NCBI GenBank assembly: GCA_934630855.1
Contig: CAKTWW010000034.1
Span: 1 to 24,354, forward strand
Direction: 5' to 3'
Source of the DNA: an uncultured Collinsella sp.
GTDB taxonomy: Bacteria > Actinomycetota > Coriobacteriia > Coriobacteriales > Coriobacteriaceae
Length of the DNA stretch: 24,354 bases
Below are positions 16,539 to 22,970 of this stretch, one piece after another. Below the pieces are notes generated by a model. That model ran no database searches. It worked only from the letters and a program-made list of their open reading frames with translations, and was not told the DNA's origin. Position 1 is the stretch's first letter; every line of letters starts with the position of its first letter. The position numbers and the translations under genes are program-made.

Positions 16539-16559
16539 TATATCGACTGACTGTATATA
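16539..16559. promoter_or_regulatory. Possible LysR binding region in the divergent spacer
   Basis: TATAT at 16539 and TATATA at 16554-16559 form an AT-rich interrupted dyad, near other TATA-like words (16529-16543). A LysR T-N11-A site would be expected here, between the divergent reductase and regulator genes, but the sequence alone is weak support. Confidence 0.3.
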
Positions 16560-16611
16560 CGAGATATGAATGACTAACTGTAGGTGAATTCCGCAAGGCT
16601 GGAGGCGTGAC

Positions 16612-17493
16612 ATGGAGCTGCGAACGCTGCGTTATTTTCTCGCTGTGGCGCGCGAGGAAAACATGACCGAGGCGGCAAACGTGCTGCACGTGACGCAGCC
16701 CACACTCTCGCGCCAGATCGCCGACCTGGAGCGCGAGCTGGGCGTCGAGCTGTTTGAGCGCACTAACCGGTCGTGCGTGCTTACGAGCGACGGGATGCGT
16801 CTGCGCCAGCGTGCCGAGGAGATTGTCTCGCTGGTGGAGCAGACCGAATCGGAGCTGGCGGATCGGGAGCTCGGCATTGCGGGCAATATCCGCATTGGTG
16901 CTGGCGAGACCCAGTCGATGCGGCTGGTGCTCGACACTTTTGCGGAGCTGCGTCGGGACCATCCCGGCGTGACGATTGAGCTTTACACTGGCAATGCCGA
17001 TGCGGTGGAGGAACGCTTGGAACGTGGTCTGCTCGACTTTGCCTTGCTGCTGGAACCCGTTAACGTCGAGAAATACGAGTGGATCCGTATGCCCGAGGCG
17101 GATCGAGCCGGTATGGTCGTTGCAGCGAGTGGTCCCTGGGGCGACTTGGACGTGCTGACGCCTGCGGACGTTGCGAAGATGCCGCTGCTGGTGAGTTCAC
17201 GCACGTCGAATCGGGCGCTTGATCTGGTGGCATGGTCTAACGGTGCCCTTACCATCGATGACCTCAACGTCGTGGGGCATTTCGACTTGATCGGCAACGC
17301 ATCGCATCTGGTGCGTTCGGGCGCTGCGTGTGCCGTTGGCATTGGCAGCCTGTTACAAGTGGACGAAAGCGGCGATCTACGGTTTATCCCATTTGAGCCG
17401 CCGCTTACCATCGCGTCGTACCTGGTGTGGAAAAAATATCGCCTGCGTCCCCGCGCCTGCGAAGAGTTCCTGAACCGCTTGAATGGAATGTGA
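16612..17493 (+). CDS. LysR-family transcriptional regulator
   Basis: A 293-residue LysR regulator. The N-terminal winged helix-turn-helix is textbook: LRYFLAVAREENMTEAANVLHVTQPTLSRQIADLERELGVELFER at about 4-50. A linker helix follows, then an effector-binding domain (about 90-290). ATG 16612 has GGAGG nine bases upstream. It is divergent from the aldo/keto reductase operon, the usual arrangement for the target it controls, so this operon is the likely target. Its stop codon lies inside a 33-bp palindrome repeated elsewhere in the window. Confidence 0.93.
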   Translation: MELRTLRYFLAVAREENMTEAANVLHVTQPTLSRQIADLERELGVELFERTNRSCVLTSDGMRLRQRAEEIVSLVEQTESELADRELGIAGNIRIGAGETQSMRLVLDTFAELRRDHPGVTIELYTGNADAVEERLERGLLDFALLLEPVNVEKYEWIRMPEADRAGMVVAASGPWGDLDVLTPADVAKMPLLVSSRTSNRALDLVAWSNGALTIDDLNVVGHFDLIGNASHLVRSGAACAVGIGSLLQVDESGDLRFIPFEPPLTIASYLVWKKYRLRPRACEEFLNRLNGM

Positions 17494-17519
17494 CAAAGGG
17501 GCAGTCCCTTGGTCGCATT
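17487..17519. repeat. 33-bp palindrome, copy 3, overlapping the LysR stop
   Basis: Reads AATGTGACAAAGGGG-CAG-TCCCTTGGTCGCATT, close to copy 1 at 3709-3741 with a few arm mismatches. The LysR TGA (17491-17493) lies in its left arm, so the element contributes the last codons of a gene. Confidence 0.8.
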
Positions 17520-17541
17520 CGTTGATATGAGAGAAGAGTAG

Positions 17542-18495
17542 ATGATCCTTTCGCTGGCCCCCATGGAGGGAATTACCGGGCATGTGTTCCGTCGCGTGCA
17601 TGCGGAGTGCTTTGGTGCGCTCGACTGCTATTGCACGCCGTTTTTGCCGCCGCCGCGGGTGGGCAATCGTTTTGGTGGTAAGGCGTTTAAGGAAGTCGAC
17701 CCGGCCAACAACCAGGGACTCAATGTCGTCCCCCAGCTTATGTCCAAGAATGCGGACGAGTTTGTGTGGGCGGCGCAGGTGCTCGCCGACATGGGCTATC
17801 GCGAGGTCAACCTCAACTTGGGGTGTCCCTCGGGGACGGTTGTCGCCAAGGGCAAGGGGTCGGGTTTCCTGCGCAACTTGGATGAGCTCGAGGTGTTCTT
17901 GAGTGACGTGTGCGAACGCTCTCCGCTGCCGGTGTCGGTAAAGACCAGGTTGGGGTTCGAGGATGACAGCGAATACGAGCGTGTGCTCGACCTTTACTGT
18001 CGCATGCCGCTGGCGGAGCTGATCGTGCACCCGCGTGTGCAAAAGGATCGTTACACGGGATCGCCGCGCAAAGCGTTTTACGGTGAGACGCTGGAGCGTG
18101 CGCCGTTTCCGGTGGCCTATAACGGCGACATCTTTGATCTTGAGGATATGGATGCGCTGGTGGAGGCCTATCCCGGCACGCGCCATGTGATGCTGGGGCG
18201 CGGCTTGCTCGCGAACCCTGCGCTTGCCCGCATGGTCAAGGGCGGCCCTGCTGCCACGACCGCCGAGCTGCAACGTTTTCACGACACGTTGTTCGCGGCC
18301 TATGCAGAAGAGATTGGCGGCAACGCAGTCTTTCGCATGAAGGAGTGGTGGTTCTACGCCAAGTGTGCTTTCGCCGATCCCGCCACCGTTCACAAGCTCG
18401 TACGCAAGACCAAAAAGGTCGACGAATACCGCGCCGCCGTCGACCGCGTCTTCCGCGAACAGCCGCTCGCACCCACAGCCCGCTTCCACGGCTAA
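17542..18495 (+). CDS. tRNA-dihydrouridine synthase family protein
   Basis: A 317-residue FMN-dependent Dus-family enzyme that reduces uridine in the tRNA D-loop to dihydrouridine. The TIM-barrel start LAPMEGITGHVFR, catalytic Cys95 in LNLGCPSG, Lys134 in VKTRLG and His163 in VHPR are present, with the phosphate-binding end MLGRGLLANPAL. The C-terminal helical domain (about 235-310) binds tRNA. The N-terminus is short, and the PPPRVGNRF insert differs from E. coli DusA/B/C, so the site in tRNA is unclear. ATG 17542 has only a weak GAGAAGAG before it. It follows the LysR gene by 48 bases but is likely unrelated in function. Confidence 0.88.
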   Translation: MILSLAPMEGITGHVFRRVHAECFGALDCYCTPFLPPPRVGNRFGGKAFKEVDPANNQGLNVVPQLMSKNADEFVWAAQVLADMGYREVNLNLGCPSGTVVAKGKGSGFLRNLDELEVFLSDVCERSPLPVSVKTRLGFEDDSEYERVLDLYCRMPLAELIVHPRVQKDRYTGSPRKAFYGETLERAPFPVAYNGDIFDLEDMDALVEAYPGTRHVMLGRGLLANPALARMVKGGPAATTAELQRFHDTLFAAYAEEIGGNAVFRMKEWWFYAKCAFADPATVHKLVRKTKKVDEYRAAVDRVFREQPLAPTARFHG

Positions 18496-18496
18496 C

Positions 18497-18616
18497 TAGT
18501 CATTGGGGACGTTCTTTAACGACTAGTCATTTAAGAACGTCCCCAATGACTACCCAAAAGGTGTACGTCAGCAGCCAAAGATGTCGAAAAATGTCGTTTT
18601 TGGATGCTGACGTACA
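18497..18616. repeat. 120-bp double-hairpin repeat, copy 1
   Basis: Two hairpins in a row. The first has 20-base arms (18497-18516, 18533-18552; TAGTCATTGGGGACGTTCTT) around a 16-base loop containing ACGACTAGTCA. The second has 18-base arms (18562-18579, 18599-18616; TGTACGTCAGC...), with one mismatch. A second copy is at 23565-23682. It begins right after the Dus stop and ends just before the sirtuin stop, filling the space between converging genes. Confidence 0.9.
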
Positions 18617-18640
18617 TGTTTAAAGACGGTATTGCCGTCG

Positions 18641-19525
18641 CTATCTGACGGCTTGGACGGCGAGCGCTTCTATTACGCGCTCGGCGCCGGCGTCGATCAG
18701 AATGCTGCGATCGGCGATTTCTGCCGGAGCGACTGCCTCGACAAGGTTGACGCACGCGTATGTGGCGCGTTCGTTTTTGGCCGTCATCTGCCAAAACGGG
18801 TACTTGATGATGACGGGCGTGTTGCCGCCTACGCCAAGTTCCAAGAACAAAACGCGCATATTGCTGTGGCGGCGCAGGAAATCCTGGTAGCGCTCGGCGG
18901 CAGCGTACCAGCCCTTGTCCTGGACAAACGTATCGTCGGCGCGCAGGTTCATCGTAAGTGGCGCACCACAGTGGGGGCAATGGGGCACCAGCGCAGACGG
19001 AATGCGCAGGTCCTGTTGAGCGGCGACCATATGGCGTACGAGCTCTTCATTGTCCCATGTCTCCTGGCAGCAGGGTTTGCTGCACTGGAACAGGCCGTAG
19101 TCTCCCTGCGTGTAAAAGAGTCGCTGCTTGGCAAAGCCCGCTCGCTGGAAACAATGGTCTACATTCGTGGTCAGCACAAAGTAGTCGCGGTCATGCACTA
19201 TGCCCAAGAGCTGTTCGTAGAGCGGTGTCGGTACGGGATCGTATCGGTTGCACATAATGTAGCGGCTCCAAAACGCCCAGTACTCCTCGAGCGAATCATA
19301 GGGATAGAAGCCACCGGAATACATGTCGGCAAAGCCGTAGCGTGCGGCAAAGTCGCCAAAGAGCTCATCGAATCGCTCGCCCGAATAGGTGTATCCGGCG
19401 GCGGTCGAGAGTCCTGCTCCGGCACCGATTACCACGGCGTCAGATGCATCGAGTGCAGCTCGGAGCTTATCGATTTGTTTGGAGAAGGCTGCGGTAGATT
19501 GCCTCGTCAGACGCGAGAAAAACAT
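18641..19525 (-). CDS. Class M sirtuin (SirTM-like protein ADP-ribosyltransferase)
   Basis: A 294-residue Sir2-fold protein. The NAD loop is GAGAGLS at 34-40, then TTNVD at 119-123. Where deacetylase sirtuins have the catalytic His (LHG motif), this protein reads TQGDY (Gln140), a hallmark of class M sirtuins that transfer ADP-ribose to protein instead of removing acetyl groups. A four-Cys zinc knuckle is visible (Cys148, Cys152 or 153, Cys183, Cys186). ATG 19525 has AAGGTGAT upstream, and the gene overlaps the macrodomain gene by 59 bases, so the pair is co-transcribed. In described SirTM systems the target is a lipoylated GcvH-like protein encoded nearby; none is encoded here. Confidence 0.85.
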   Translation of the reverse strand: MFFSRLTRQSTAAFSKQIDKLRAALDASDAVVIGAGAGLSTAAGYTYSGERFDELFGDFAARYGFADMYSGGFYPYDSLEEYWAFWSRYIMCNRYDPVPTPLYEQLLGIVHDRDYFVLTTNVDHCFQRAGFAKQRLFYTQGDYGLFQCSKPCCQETWDNEELVRHMVAAQQDLRIPSALVPHCPHCGAPLTMNLRADDTFVQDKGWYAAAERYQDFLRRHSNMRVLFLELGVGGNTPVIIKYPFWQMTAKNERATYACVNLVEAVAPAEIADRSILIDAGAERVIEALAVQAVR

Positions 19526-20252
19526 TGAAGATCACCTTAAGGTTGGGGTCGTTATGGTCTAGATGATGACGAACGGTATCGATGGCCACGCGCGCGGCGG
19601 CATCTTGCGGATAACCAAACACGCCCGTCGAGATGCAGCAGAATGCAAGCGTGCCGAGTCCTCGGCGTGTCGCTTCTTCCAGGCAGCTGGTGTAGCAGCT
19701 GCGTAGCAGCAATTCCTCGCGCGGGCCAGGCTTATGGCTGGGCACGATGGGGCCGACGGTGTGGAAAACGTAGCTGCTGGGCAGGTTGAACGCCGGTGTG
19801 ACCTTGACACGCGCCGTTGGTTCCTCGTGCCCCTGCTCGTCCATGAGATTGGCGCACGTCAGACGTAGCTGCATGCCGGCGTAGGTGTGGATGGCGTTGT
19901 CGATGCAGCGATGTCCCGGCACAAAGCAGCCGAGCATTTGGCTGTTGGCGGCATTGACGATAGCGTCGGCCTTAAGCAGTGTAATGTCGCCGCGCCAGAT
20001 GGCAACGCGATCGCGGTAGGGGAGCGTGCTGGCATCGGTCGCTCCGCCGCGCTCAAGAAGGCGTTGCTGCAAGTAGGTGTCTTGTATGTCGAGCGTCTCG
20101 GCCGCAAGCGCCTCGGGCGGGCGTACGTTCATAAGGGCTCTGAGCAAATCGCGTTGTTCGTTGGCTCCGGCAGGTACAGCAACGCTGCGCCCGTCTGGTC
20201 GCTCATCGAGCAATGCCTTGATAAGCCAAACGCGGCACTCGGCCTGATTCAT
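19467..20252 (-). CDS. Zinc-type macrodomain protein (ADP-ribosyl hydrolase)
   Basis: A 261-residue protein whose N-terminal helical part (1-80) precedes a macrodomain (about 82-255). WRGDITLLKADAIVNAANSQMLGCF is the ADP-ribose loop. The segment GCFVPGHRCIDNAIH gives candidate zinc ligands Cys109, His114 and Cys116, as in the zinc-containing macrodomains paired with SirTM. CISTGVFGYPQDAAA is the second phosphate loop. It should remove the ADP-ribose that the sirtuin adds. ATG 20252 lies behind AGGAGGAAGG, a very strong ribosome-binding site; the ATG at 20285 would lack one. First gene of a two-gene operon. Confidence 0.9.
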   Translation of the reverse strand: MNQAECRVWLIKALLDERPDGRSVAVPAGANEQRDLLRALMNVRPPEALAAETLDIQDTYLQQRLLERGGATDASTLPYRDRVAIWRGDITLLKADAIVNAANSQMLGCFVPGHRCIDNAIHTYAGMQLRLTCANLMDEQGHEEPTARVKVTPAFNLPSSYVFHTVGPIVPSHKPGPREELLLRSCYTSCLEEATRRGLGTLAFCCISTGVFGYPQDAAARVAIDTVRHHLDHNDPNLKVIFNVFLASDEAIYRSLLQTNR

Positions 20253-20330
20253 GACCTTCCTCCTGTTCGATTGAGATGGTTTCATTCGACAGTAGTGTGC
20301 GGCCTAACTCGTTTCTTCAAAAGAAGGCAC

Positions 20331-20369
20331 AAAAAGGTAAGCGCCGTGGAGCGATATGCCCCACGGCGC
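20331..20369 (-). terminator. Terminator after the HxlR gene (minus strand)
   Basis: Nine-base stem GCGCCGTGG/CCACGGCGC (20341-20349, 20361-20369). On the minus strand it is followed by TTACCTTTTT. It separates the HxlR gene from the macrodomain operon. Confidence 0.7.
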
Positions 20370-20393
20370 TCAATGTGCGAAAGTTTGTGGCTG

Positions 20394-20726
20394 TTAGGAG
20401 TTTCGCACGAGTTGCTGATAGTCGGTGCCCCATTCCACTAGGGAATCGATGATGGGCATAAGGCTGTGGCCCAGCTCGCTGAGTGCGTATTCGGTGCGGA
20501 TGGGTGTCTCGGGGATGACGGTGCGCGTAATGAGACCCGCGGCATCCATTTCCTTAAGGTTGGACGAAAGCACCTTTTGGCTGATGCCGGGGATAGCGCG
20601 ATGCAGCGCGTTGAAGCCCATGGGTTGGTCTATGAGCTGTTGGATGATATAGATCTTCCACTTGTTGCCAAAGAGTTGAAAACACGTGGCAACAGGGCAG
20701 GGAGGCAGTTCTTCTTTGGTAAGCAT
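20394..20726 (-). CDS. HxlR-family transcriptional regulator
   Basis: A 110-residue winged-helix regulator of the HxlR family. The family core is clear: CFQLFGNKWKIYIIQQLIDQPMGF, then LHRAIPGISQKVLSSNLKEMDAAGLI, then the wing RTEYALSELGHSL. Two N-terminal cysteines, Cys10 and Cys15, stand where redox- or electrophile-sensing HxlR proteins such as YodB carry theirs. ATG 20726 has GAGGTG upstream. It is divergent from the peptide/radical SAM operon with a 199-bp spacer containing a perfect HxlR-like palindrome. Likely role: control of that operon, perhaps in response to oxidants or quinones (inference). Confidence 0.9.
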   Translation of the reverse strand: MLTKEELPPCPVATCFQLFGNKWKIYIIQQLIDQPMGFNALHRAIPGISQKVLSSNLKEMDAAGLITRTVIPETPIRTEYALSELGHSLMPIIDSLVEWGTDYQQLVRNS

Positions 20727-20789
20727 GGGGACACCTCAATCGTGTGGACAGCTTTCATTATCGCAGCCGCTGTCGTTTGCGGCTACTAC

Positions 20790-20803
20790 TTACCTTTTGG
20801 TAA
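20790..20803. promoter_or_regulatory. Putative HxlR operator for the peptide operon
   Basis: Perfect palindrome TTACC-TTTT-GGTAA in the spacer between the divergent HxlR gene and the peptide precursor gene. Its form fits known HxlR-family sites (TTAC-N-GTAA style). A TAATAG at 20809-20814 just downstream could be a -10 element. The remaining spacer (20815-20925) is the probable 5' leader. Confidence 0.6.
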
Positions 20804-20925
20804 CTGGCTAATAGATTGGTGCCTTCTTTTGGTCGTTGCGCGCTTTTTGCATGATGCATATAGACGCAAAGAGCGTCAAAAACTGGATGGCTTCGCCCGG
20901 CCATCCTCGACTGAAAGGAAATGCC

Positions 20926-21225
20926 ATGTCCGAGAATCTCGAGAACGTCGCCGCTTTCGCCTCCTGCGGTACTGCCGATCCTGCGCCCGCTTGCGGCTCC
21001 GCCGACCCCAAGGCCGCCCCTGCCTGCGGCTCTGCTGACCCAGCTGCTGCTCCTGCCTGCGGCTCTGCTGACCCGGCTGCTGCTCCTGCCTGCGGTTCCG
21101 CTGATCCGGCTGCTGCTCCTGCCTGCGGCTCTGCTGACCCGGCTGCTGCCCCTGCCTGCGGCTCCGCTGATCCGGCTGCTGCTCCTGCCTGCGGCACCGC
21201 TTGCGGCGCTGCCGACGCTCAGTAA
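20926..21225 (+). CDS. Cys-rich repeat peptide, predicted RiPP precursor (ACGX-like)
   Basis: A 99-residue peptide. Residues 1-13 (MSENLENVAAFAS) form a short leader. From Cys14 the sequence is almost entirely a tandem repeat of the 11-residue unit CGSADPAAAPA. Cys falls at 14, 23, 34, 45, 56, 67, 78, 89 and 93, each in CG and preceded by Ala except the first. It is built only of small residues, Asp and Pro, has no aromatic residue after position 11, and has no signal peptide. ATG 20926 follows AAAGGA by six bases; the frame open from 20836 is not coding. It heads an operon with a radical SAM/SPASM enzyme, so the Cys are probable sites of radical modification (for example thioether crosslinks). 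I recall NCBI families named for an 'ACGX' radical SAM system; the product is, as far as I know, uncharacterised. Confidence 0.82.
   Translation: MSENLENVAAFASCGTADPAPACGSADPKAAPACGSADPAAAPACGSADPAAAPACGSADPAAAPACGSADPAAAPACGSADPAAAPACGTACGAADAQ
20992..21189 (+). repeat. Six 33-bp tandem units inside the precursor gene
   Basis: Units begin at 20992, 21025, 21058, 21091, 21124 and 21157, each coding CGSADP-X-AAPA (X is Lys in the first, Ala in the others). The first unit differs most. Differences among units 2-6 are all at synonymous third positions, so the protein repeat is more conserved than the DNA. Copy number could change by slippage. Confidence 0.93.
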
Positions 21226-21249
21226 GCAATCGCTAGGAAGGGACTCGCA

Positions 21250-21870
21250 ATGGATGCTCAGACTTGCCTCAAAAAGATGCAGCTTGCCGGGACGCTCTCT
21301 CTGGCAACCGTGGACGAGAGTGGCGCGCCGCAAATTCGCTGCGTAAGCGCCGTCCATTACGAGCCCCGTGCTATCTACTTTCTCACGGCACGTGGCAAGG
21401 AGATGGCCCGTCAGCTTATGGCCGACGGGCGTGTCCAAACGCTCGTCCACACGCGATTTAACGAGATGATCCGCATGTCCGGCGTTGCCACCCCCGTCTC
21501 GGATTCCGAGCAAGTTCACTGGCGCGACGTGATTTACGCCGAGCAGCCGTATCTTGCCAACGTTTATCCCGGTGATACGCGCGAGATCAACATCATCTTT
21601 AAGGTTGAGAACATAGTGCTCGACTACTTTAACCTGGGAGTTCATCCCATCGAGCGCGCGGTCTTTACCTTGGACGAGAGCATGGCACCTGCGCCCGCCA
21701 AGGGCTTCTGCATCGATGCCGATGCGTGTATCGGTTGCGGTGCCTGCCTTGAGCACTGCCCGCAGAAGTGCATCGAGCCGGGAGACTCATATCGCATAGA
21801 GCCCGAGCACTGCCTGCATTGCGGTGCCTGTGCCGAGAATTGCCCCGTCGGCGCCGTTGCGCGCCTGTAG
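21250..21870 (+). CDS. PNPOx-fold flavoprotein with two [4Fe-4S] ferredoxin motifs
   Basis: A 206-residue fusion. Residues 1-150 have the pyridoxamine-5'-phosphate-oxidase-like split-barrel fold (LAGTLSLATVDESGAPQIRCVSAVHY, FLTARGKEMARQL). The C-terminal part has two cluster motifs, CIGCGACLEHCP (Cys160-170) and CLHCGACAENCP (Cys188-198), for two [4Fe-4S] clusters. ATG 21250 has AGGAAGGGA upstream. The gene lies 24 bases after the repeat peptide and 46 before the radical SAM gene. Plausible roles are electron delivery to the radical SAM clusters or flavin-dependent reduction of the peptide or its intermediates. The FMN site is inferred from the fold. Confidence 0.85.
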   Translation: MDAQTCLKKMQLAGTLSLATVDESGAPQIRCVSAVHYEPRAIYFLTARGKEMARQLMADGRVQTLVHTRFNEMIRMSGVATPVSDSEQVHWRDVIYAEQPYLANVYPGDTREINIIFKVENIVLDYFNLGVHPIERAVFTLDESMAPAPAKGFCIDADACIGCGACLEHCPQKCIEPGDSYRIEPEHCLHCGACAENCPVGAVARL

Positions 21871-21916
21871 CCCAAATACCGCCATCAGTTTCAACATCGA
21901 CCAAGGGAGTCCCACG

Positions 21917-22963
21917 ATGCAAAAGCCTGCGTTTGCCTTCCAATGGCATATTACAGATGAATGCGATCAGCGCTGCAAACATTGCTATATCTTTGCCAAC
22001 GGTGCCTGCGCCGGTTTTAAGCGCATGCCGTGGGAGCAGATGGTCCAGGTCGTCGATCAGGCCCAGGCGCTCTGCGAGCGCATCGGTCGCCAGCCGTACT
22101 TTTACGTTACGGGCGGCGACCCCATTCTTCATCCCGATTTTTGGCGCCTTGCCGAGCTCCTGCACCAGCGCGGTTTTATGTGGTGCGTGATGGGCAATCC
22201 GTTCCATCTGACCGACGAGGTCTGTGCTCGCATGAAAGAGCTGGGTTGCCGTAAATACCAGCTCTCGCTCGACGGACTCGAGAAAACGCACGATTACTTC
22301 CGTAAACCCGGCTCGTTTGCCGAGACCATGCGTGCTATCGGTTGTCTTAAGCGCGCGGGTATCTGGGTTGCCGTCATGAACACGGTATCGAGCATGAATG
22401 CTGCCGAGTTGCCGCAGCTCATCGATCTGGTGGCAAGCCTCGAGGTCGACGTGTTCGCCTTTGGTCGGTACTGCCCCACGTCGGGCCAAAAACGTGACGA
22501 GTTCCATTTGGAACCGCTGGAGTATCGCGATGTGCTGCTGGCCGCACAGGAGCGTATGGAGTTCCATCAGGCGGCGGGCTGCAAGACGTTCTTCCAGCTC
22601 AAGGACCACCTGTGGACGCTGCTTTTGTGGGAGCAGGGTAAGTTCACCATTCCCGAGGACGCCAAGCCCGGCATGATCTATGACGGCTGCCACTGCGGTA
22701 CGGGCCATATGACGGTGCTGCCTACGGGCGATGTCTATGCATGTCGCCGCATGGAGAGCAAGGTGGGCAACGTTTCCGAGAACTCGCTCGAGGAGCTCTT
22801 CTTCTCTCCGCAAATGGAAGCCAAACGCGATTTTAAGAAGTTCAAGAAATGCGCCAAGTGCGAGCTCTTTGGTTGGTGCCGCGGCTGCCCCGCGGTGACC
22901 TATGGCTACACGGGTGACATGTACGACGCCGATCCCCAGTGCTGGAAAGAGATTGAGGAGTAG
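21917..22963 (+). CDS. Radical SAM/SPASM peptide maturase
   Basis: A 348-residue radical SAM enzyme. The SAM cluster motif CDQRCKHC has Cys16, Cys20 and Cys23. The TGGDP loop (GGE-type) and the barrel segments follow (SLDG near 117). The C-terminal SPASM region carries Cys258, Cys260, Cys276, Cys312, Cys315, Cys321, Cys324 and Cys342, enough for one or two auxiliary clusters. Such enzymes install thioether or carbon-carbon links in ribosomal peptides. ATG 21917 has AAGGGAG seven bases upstream; the longer frame from 21824 overlaps the previous gene. The closest target is the repeat peptide upstream. No separate RiPP-recognition domain is evident at the N-terminus, which begins directly before the SAM motif. 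Confidence 0.9.
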   Translation: MQKPAFAFQWHITDECDQRCKHCYIFANGACAGFKRMPWEQMVQVVDQAQALCERIGRQPYFYVTGGDPILHPDFWRLAELLHQRGFMWCVMGNPFHLTDEVCARMKELGCRKYQLSLDGLEKTHDYFRKPGSFAETMRAIGCLKRAGIWVAVMNTVSSMNAAELPQLIDLVASLEVDVFAFGRYCPTSGQKRDEFHLEPLEYRDVLLAAQERMEFHQAAGCKTFFQLKDHLWTLLLWEQGKFTIPEDAKPGMIYDGCHCGTGHMTVLPTGDVYACRRMESKVGNVSENSLEELFFSPQMEAKRDFKKFKKCAKCELFGWCRGCPAVTYGYTGDMYDADPQCWKEIEE

Positions 22964-22970
22964 GATTGCC

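Noticed and set aside
18641..19525. Ordinary deacetylase sirtuin (CobB type)
   Set aside because: The LHG catalytic histidine motif is replaced by TQGDY and the gene is paired with a macrodomain, both typical of class M sirtuins.
20992..21189. 33-bp tandem repeats as a possible CRISPR-like array
   Set aside because: The units are contiguous without spacers, in frame, and vary only at synonymous sites, so they are coding repeats.
20926..21225. Reading the Cys-Gly repeat peptide as a collagen-like or cell-surface protein
   Set aside because: There is no signal peptide or anchor, Gly does not occur every third residue, and the adjacent radical SAM/SPASM gene favours a modified peptide.
20758..21756. 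Long minus-strand open frame (332 codons) opposite the repeat peptide and its neighbour
   Set aside because: It is the antisense of a repetitive G+C-rich gene: its Ser/Gly/Arg repeats are mirror translations of the 33-bp units. The plus strand has ribosome-binding sites, known domains and operon spacing.
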